The notes beneath the pieces were generated by a model that saw only the letters and a list, made by a program, of their open reading frames with translations, made no database searches and was not told where the DNA came from. Shown here one piece after another: positions 5,711 through 7,964 of a stretch of 7,964 nucleotides of DNA. Each line of letters opens with the position of its first letter. Position 1 is the first letter of the stretch. Made by a program: the position numbers and the translations under genes. Source of the DNA: Thermoflexales bacterium (GTDB lineage Bacteria > Chloroflexota > Anaerolineae > Fen-1058); the NCBI GenBank assembly GCA_016931085.1, contig JAFGFO010000188.1, forward strand, positions 1 through 7,964, given 5' to 3'.

Positions 5711-6676
5711 ACTTCCTACTCCATACTTCCTACTCCCTACTCTTACCAGGCGCAGCAGCGTCTCGTTGACCGGCGTCGGCAAGCCCAGTTGGCGGCCAAG
5801 CTCCACGACTGCCCCGTTGATGGCCTCGATTTCAGTGGGTGTGCCGCGCAGCACGTCTTGCAGCATGGACGAGCGGTTGACGGCTGTCTTGCGGGCCACT
5901 TCCACAGCCCGGCCGGCCGGGTCGGCGTAGGGTAGGGCGATGCCCAACGCCTGGGCAACAGCGGCCGTCTCGCGCGCGGCCTCGCTCATCAGCTCGCGTG
6001 CGTCTTCTTGCTCGGCCAACGCGCCATTGGGCACGCGCAGGATGGCCGTCAGGGCGTTGATGGCGGCGTTGACCACCAGCTTACCCCACACCAAGGCGCG
6101 CGCGTCGTCCACCAGGCTAGTCTCAAATCCCGCTTGCCTCAGCAGCGTGGCCAGCTCTTGCAGGCGTGCCTCGGTGGCTGGCGTGGTAGCAAGCACGGTT
6201 GGGCCATCGCCGCCGTGGCGGACGTGCCCCGGCCCCAGCAGGGTGGCGCCCTGCATCGACACGCCCAAGGCGGAACGCTGCGGCCCGACAACGGCGACCA
6301 ACTGCTCGAGATTGCCCAGCCCATTTTGCAGCGTGAGCGCCAGTCCGCCTGGCCTGAGGATTTGGGCTGCCCAAGCCGCGGCGCGCGCCGTCTGGTGGCT
6401 CTTGACCAGCACCAGGACCAGGTCAGTCTGCACCCCGTCTGGCTTGTCCAGGGCGCGGACGGCCAGCCGCGTCTCAGCCTCGCCTTGCACGAAGCGGATG
6501 CCTTCTTCCCGCAGCACCCGGACGCCTTCGACCCACGTGCCCAGCATCGCCACCTGGTCTACCACTGGGGCCAGCCGGGCGCCGAACAGGCACGCCATGG
6601 CACCCGTGCCGATGATGGCGAGGGAGGAAGAATTGCGTATTGCGTATTGCGTATTGCGTATTTGCCGATTTGCCAT
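4874..6676 (-). CDS. PanE-PanC: ketopantoate reductase and pantothenate synthetase in one reading frame
   Basis: One uninterrupted 600-codon frame encodes two complete enzymes. Residues 1-322 are PanE (NADPH-dependent reduction of ketopantoate to pantoate) and residues 323-600 are PanC (ATP-dependent joining of pantoate and beta-alanine). They meet at a 42-bp heptamer array (5707-5748) that encodes a Gly/Arg/Val-rich linker with no stop in this frame and stops in both other frames. Either a bifunctional protein is made or PanC starts internally at ATG 5710, which has GGAG 8 nt upstream. The frame's start is ATG 6676, itself inside another heptamer array, with an in-frame TAG two codons upstream. 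No ATG, GTG or TTG follows in frame before the conserved nucleotide-binding motif, so this start is nearly forced. It begins 17 bp after the panB stop, without a recognisable ribosome-binding site, so coupling to panB translation is likely. I do not recall PanE-PanC as a standard fusion. The enzyme identities are firm; the fusion is not. Confidence 0.88.
   Translation of the reverse strand: MANRQIRNTQYAIRNSSSLAIIGTGAMACLFGARLAPVVDQVAMLGTWVEGVRVLREEGIRFVQGEAETRLAVRALDKPDGVQTDLVLVLVKSHQTARAAAWAAQILRPGGLALTLQNGLGNLEQLVAVVGPQRSALGVSMQGATLLGPGHVRHGGDGPTVLATTPATEARLQELATLLRQAGFETSLVDDARALVWGKLVVNAAINALTAILRVPNGALAEQEDARELMSEAARETAAVAQALGIALPYADPAGRAVEVARKTAVNRSSMLQDVLRGTPTEIEAINGAVVELGRQLGLPTPVNETLLRLVRVGSRKYGVGSMETVTTIADVRRIRARRAGTWGLVPTMGYLHEGHLSLCQRARAECEHVAASIFVNPTQFGPHEDLARYPRDLPRDLRLLEEAGVELVFTPEPDELYPAGFQTYVNVEQVTLPLEGAARPGHFRGVATVVAKLFNIFQPERAYFGQKDAQQVAVIKQMACDLDFPVEIVVCPTVREPDGLAMSSRNSYLTPAQRQAAVVLYRSLCAAKAAWEAGERDGEALRRAIRDVLASELLASPEYVSAADPLTLAELGAPSRGVLLSMAVRVGSTRLIDNFLLEE
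5707..5748. repeat. Heptamer array (CCATACT/TCCTACT) at the panE-panC junction
   Basis: Six consecutive 7-bp units: CCATACT, TCCTACT, CCATACT, TCCTACT, CCCTACT, CTTACCA. The total of 42 bp equals 14 codons, so the array keeps the frame. On the minus strand it encodes the linker Val-Arg-Val-Gly-Ser-Arg-Lys-Tyr-Gly-Val-Gly-Ser and the panC Met. Confidence 0.9.
5711..6676 (-). other. panE: PanE part: 2-dehydropantoate 2-reductase
   Basis: Residues 1-322 of the joint frame. Residues 2-15 are encoded by the heptamer array and look like non-functional filler before the Rossmann strand LAIIGTGAMACLFGARL (19-35). The NADPH loop is GTGAMA (23-28), where Ala28 replaces the usual last Gly of GxGxxG. 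Family residues present: Lys92 in VKSHQT, TLQNGLGN (115-122), the catalytic Lys199 in WGKLVVNAAINALTA with Asn203 and Asn207, Ser270 in SSMLQD, and Glu282 in TEIEAINGAV. The C-terminal helix LPTPVNETLLRLV (299-311) is where single-domain PanE proteins normally end, so the domain is complete before the linker. Confidence 0.88.
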
Positions 6677-6709
6677 TTGCTATTCGCTATTTGTTATTCG
6701 CTGTTCGCT
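6632..6709. repeat. Heptamer array (ATTGCGT, then ATTTGCC/ATTCGCT) at the panB-panE junction
   Basis: Four perfect ATTGCGT units (6632-6659) are followed by ATTTGCC, GATTTGCC, ATTTGCT, ATTCGCT, ATTTGTT, ATTCGCT and GTTCGCT. All are 7 bp except one 8-bp unit. The array contains the panB stop (TAA, 6696-6694) and the panE start (ATG, 6676-6674), and encodes the last few residues of PanB and about the first 15 of PanE. Confidence 0.9.
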
Positions 6710-7554
6710 CTTTCCATCTTCAAAAACTCTTCCCACTCCTCGTCGGCAATGGCGAAGGAGTGTTCGGCGGCCGGGAAAGCCCGGCTTTCCACGTCGGCCT
6801 TGTAAGCGGCCAGGGCCTGGCCGATTGCCTGGTGCAGTTGCACGTACTGCTTGACGAACTTGGGCGTAAAGCGCTCGAACAGTCCTAGCAGGTCGTGGGT
6901 GACCAGCACCTGCCCGTCGCAGCCTCCCCCCGCGCCAATGCCGATGGTGGGGATGGATAGCTTACGCGAGATGAACTCGGCCACACGCTCGGGCACTTTT
7001 TCCAGCACGATGCCAAAGCAGCCGGCGTCTTGCAGGGCCAATGCGTCATCCAGCAGCTTGGTGGCCGCCTTGGCGGTGACGCCCTGGGTGCGGTAGCCGC
7101 CCAATTGGCTGATGCTCTGCGGCGTCAGCCCGATGTGTCCCAGGACCGCGATGCCGGCGTCCACGATCGTGCGCGTGATGGGCGCGACGGCCCGCCCGCC
7201 TTCGAGTTTGACGGCGTCCATATTGCCTTCCTTGAGAAAGCGCCCGGCGTTGCGTACGGCCTCGGCGGCGTCAGCCTGGTACGACATGAAGGGCATGTCG
7301 CCGATCAGGAAAGCGCTCTTCGCGCCGCGTGCCACGGCCTGGCAGGCGATGATCATCTCCGTCATAGTCACCGGCACGGTGCTGTCGTAGCCCAGCACGA
7401 CCATGCCGTAACTGTCACCCACCAGCAGCGTATCGATCCCGGCGCGGTCGGCTGCCTGGGCCATTGGATAGTCGTAAGCGGTGAGCATCGTGATCGGCTC
7501 GCCGCGTTCTTTCTTGCCGTGCAGTTCTGGTATCGTCACCTTTTTGCGTGTCAT
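6694..7554 (-). CDS. panB: 3-methyl-2-oxobutanoate hydroxymethyltransferase (PanB)
   Basis: A 286-residue protein that transfers a hydroxymethyl group from 5,10-methylene-tetrahydrofolate to 2-ketoisovalerate, making ketopantoate. The ATG at 7554 is chosen over the GTG at 7572 because AAAGGAG (7568-7562) lies 7 nt before it and would be inside the coding region otherwise. Motifs: MLTAYDYP (23-30), LLVGDSYGMVVLGYDST with metal-binding Asp47-Ser48, FLIGDMPFMSY with Asp86, DAVKLEGG with Lys116 and Glu118, GHIGLTPQS (139-147), IVLEKVP with catalytic Glu185, and IGIGAGGGCDGQVLV (204-218). All key residues are present. The C-terminal tail MERANSE is partly encoded by a heptamer repeat that also supplies the TAA stop. 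It is the first gene of the minus-strand pan cluster, behind the promoter at 7746-7774 and a hairpin-containing leader. Confidence 0.96.
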   Translation of the reverse strand: MTRKKVTIPELHGKKERGEPITMLTAYDYPMAQAADRAGIDTLLVGDSYGMVVLGYDSTVPVTMTEMIIACQAVARGAKSAFLIGDMPFMSYQADAAEAVRNAGRFLKEGNMDAVKLEGGRAVAPITRTIVDAGIAVLGHIGLTPQSISQLGGYRTQGVTAKAATKLLDDALALQDAGCFGIVLEKVPERVAEFISRKLSIPTIGIGAGGGCDGQVLVTHDLLGLFERFTPKFVKQYVQLHQAIGQALAAYKADVESRAFPAAEHSFAIADEEWEEFLKMERANSE

Positions 7555-7584
7555 GATTTGGCTCCTTTCCACCCGGCATCAAAA

Positions 7585-7613
7585 GCGCCTCCCGAGCGAC
7601 GGCCGGGAGGCGC
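7585..7613 (-). terminator. Terminator-like hairpin in the panB leader (possible attenuator)
   Basis: Bases 7585-7594 pair with 7604-7613 (10 bp, very GC-rich, 9-nt loop). On the minus strand the stem is followed directly by TTTT and lies 30 nt upstream of the panB ATG. The upstream segment 7633-7643 is complementary to 7592-7604 (11 bp with a 2-nt bulge), which would compete with this stem. The T-run is short, so termination may be weak. Confidence 0.5.
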
Positions 7614-7681
7614 GATGACCTCTGTGTGCTATGGCCGTCTCGGTCGCCGCTGCGATCCAAGCGGATGTGCGAAAATTCTTC

Positions 7682-7703
7682 TTTATCCGCGAATGCGGAT
7701 AAA
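7682..7703 (-). promoter_or_regulatory. Perfect hairpin in the panB leader
   Basis: TTTATCCGC (7682-7690) pairs with 7695-7703 (9 bp) around a 4-nt loop. It falls 36-57 nt after the predicted transcription start of panB. No T-tract follows on either strand, so it is more likely a structural leader element than a terminator. Confidence 0.5.
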
Positions 7704-7745
7704 ACGTCTGCTTCGCGCCGCACCAACGGTCGCGAGCCTGGTATG

Positions 7746-7774
7746 AGTATACCAGCTTATTGGCTATTTGACAA
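7746..7774 (-). promoter_or_regulatory. panB: Sigma70-type promoter of the pan operon
   Basis: Minus strand: -35 TTGTCA (7774-7769, 5/6), exactly 17-bp spacer, -10 TATACT (7751-7746, 5/6) preceded by TGG (extended -10). The predicted start near 7739 gives a leader of about 185 nt before the panB ATG. Confidence 0.7.
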
Positions 7775-7788
7775 GCGATCCCGTATGT

Positions 7789-7816
7789 GTAGGGGCGGTT
7801 CGCGAACTGCCCCTAC
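7789..7816. repeat. Near-perfect 28-bp palindrome, second copy of the TAGGGGCGG family
   Basis: GTAGGGGCGGTTCG is complementary to the following 14 bases with one G-T mismatch (7797/7808). The outer part matches the arms of the 4377-4436 palindrome, here without an inserted centre. It lies upstream of the pan promoter. Confidence 0.85.
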
Positions 7817-7856
7817 GCCTGGAGGCTTGATCGCGATGGCTGTGCCGGTGCTCGTC

Positions 7857-7885
7857 TTGTTCATCGTTCAGGACGTGTTTATAGT
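7857..7885 (+). promoter_or_regulatory. Weak promoter candidate pointing right
   Basis: TTGTTC (7857-7862, 3/6), 17-bp spacer, TATAGT (7880-7885, 5/6). It could serve a gene beyond the right edge. Apart from this, the palindrome and the terminal repeat, 7775-7964 shows nothing that looks coding. Confidence 0.25.
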
Positions 7886-7930
7886 ATTACCCGCGAAAAA
7901 CTAGCACGATCGCGAAGATTTTCGCTTGCG

Positions 7931-7957
7931 CGCAGAGCACGCAGAGAGCGCAGAGTT
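7931..7957. repeat. CGCAGAG tandem array with 9-bp period
   Basis: Three CGCAGAG units begin at 7931, 7940 and 7949, exactly 9 bp apart. The array probably continues past the window edge. It resembles the CACAGAG units at 237-330. Confidence 0.7.
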
Positions 7958-7964
7958 TTTAAAA

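Noticed and set aside
4820..6854. Long plus-strand open frames (371 and 304 codons, and others) opposite panC and panE
   Set aside because: They are antisense to well-conserved PanE and PanC coding sequence, have low-complexity His/Gln/Arg- or Ala/Ser-rich translations, and show no family motif. Such open antisense frames are common in GC-rich DNA.
7555..7572. Upstream GTG start for panB
   Set aside because: It would place the strong AAAGGAG site inside the coding region. The ATG at 7554 has ideal spacing to it.
7030..7746. Plus-strand frame of 238 codons opposite panB and its leader
   Set aside because: It is antisense to PanB and runs on through the promoter and hairpins. No domain was recognised.
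7836..7904. A 22-residue hydrophobic plus-strand reading frame with GGAGG about 10 nt upstream
   Set aside because: It is too short and unsupported to call, and it contains the weak promoter candidate. It could be revisited if a homologue is conserved next to panB.

Overview
The window reads as a G+C-rich bacterial chromosome segment. Its gene content (stand-alone adenosine-specific kinase, DRTGG-type protein, DUF4157-like protein, type III pantothenate kinase) and its many short degenerate tandem repeats between genes suggest a Chloroflexota (Anaerolineae-like) genome. That placement is inference from style, not from a marker gene. No rRNA, tRNA, CRISPR array, transposase or phage gene was seen.

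Layout. 1-943: the 3' end of a DRTGG-domain gene, a folded CACAGAG repeat, and a small HExxH (DUF4157-like) gene, all on the + strand. 934-2283 (minus): a VTT/DedA-like membrane protein gene followed 12 bp later by coaX, with a promoter at 2418-2446 and a structured leader of about 130 nt. 2471-4379 (plus): a lower-GC, apparently leaderless gene for a B12-binding/radical-SAM-like protein, then an adenosine-specific kinase gene. 4434-7554 (minus): the pantothenate cluster in the order panB, panE-panC, panD, behind a strong promoter at 7746-7774 and a leader of about 185 nt with a terminator-like hairpin. 7775-7964: non-coding, holding a GTAGGGGCGG palindrome and a 9-bp repeat array.

Pathway logic. 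PanB makes ketopantoate from ketoisovalerate, PanE reduces it to pantoate, PanD makes beta-alanine from aspartate, PanC joins pantoate and beta-alanine, and CoaX phosphorylates the pantothenate. The window therefore covers the route to 4'-phosphopantothenate, split in two by the plus-strand radical-SAM/adenosine-kinase pair.

Most unusual signals. (1) Degenerate 7-bp tandem arrays lie at each junction of the pan cluster and supply translation signals: the panB stop and panE start lie in one, the panC start in a second, and the panC stop in a third. The second array is open in frame and joins PanE to PanC in a single 600-residue reading frame. (2) Two convergent gene pairs end inside the two arms of inverted repeats, so each repeat supplies both stop codons. 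(3) CoaX has Ala where its DxGTA motif normally has Asp. (4) The radical-SAM-like protein has a Cx6CxxC cysteine motif and a promoter placed so that its mRNA should start at the ATG.
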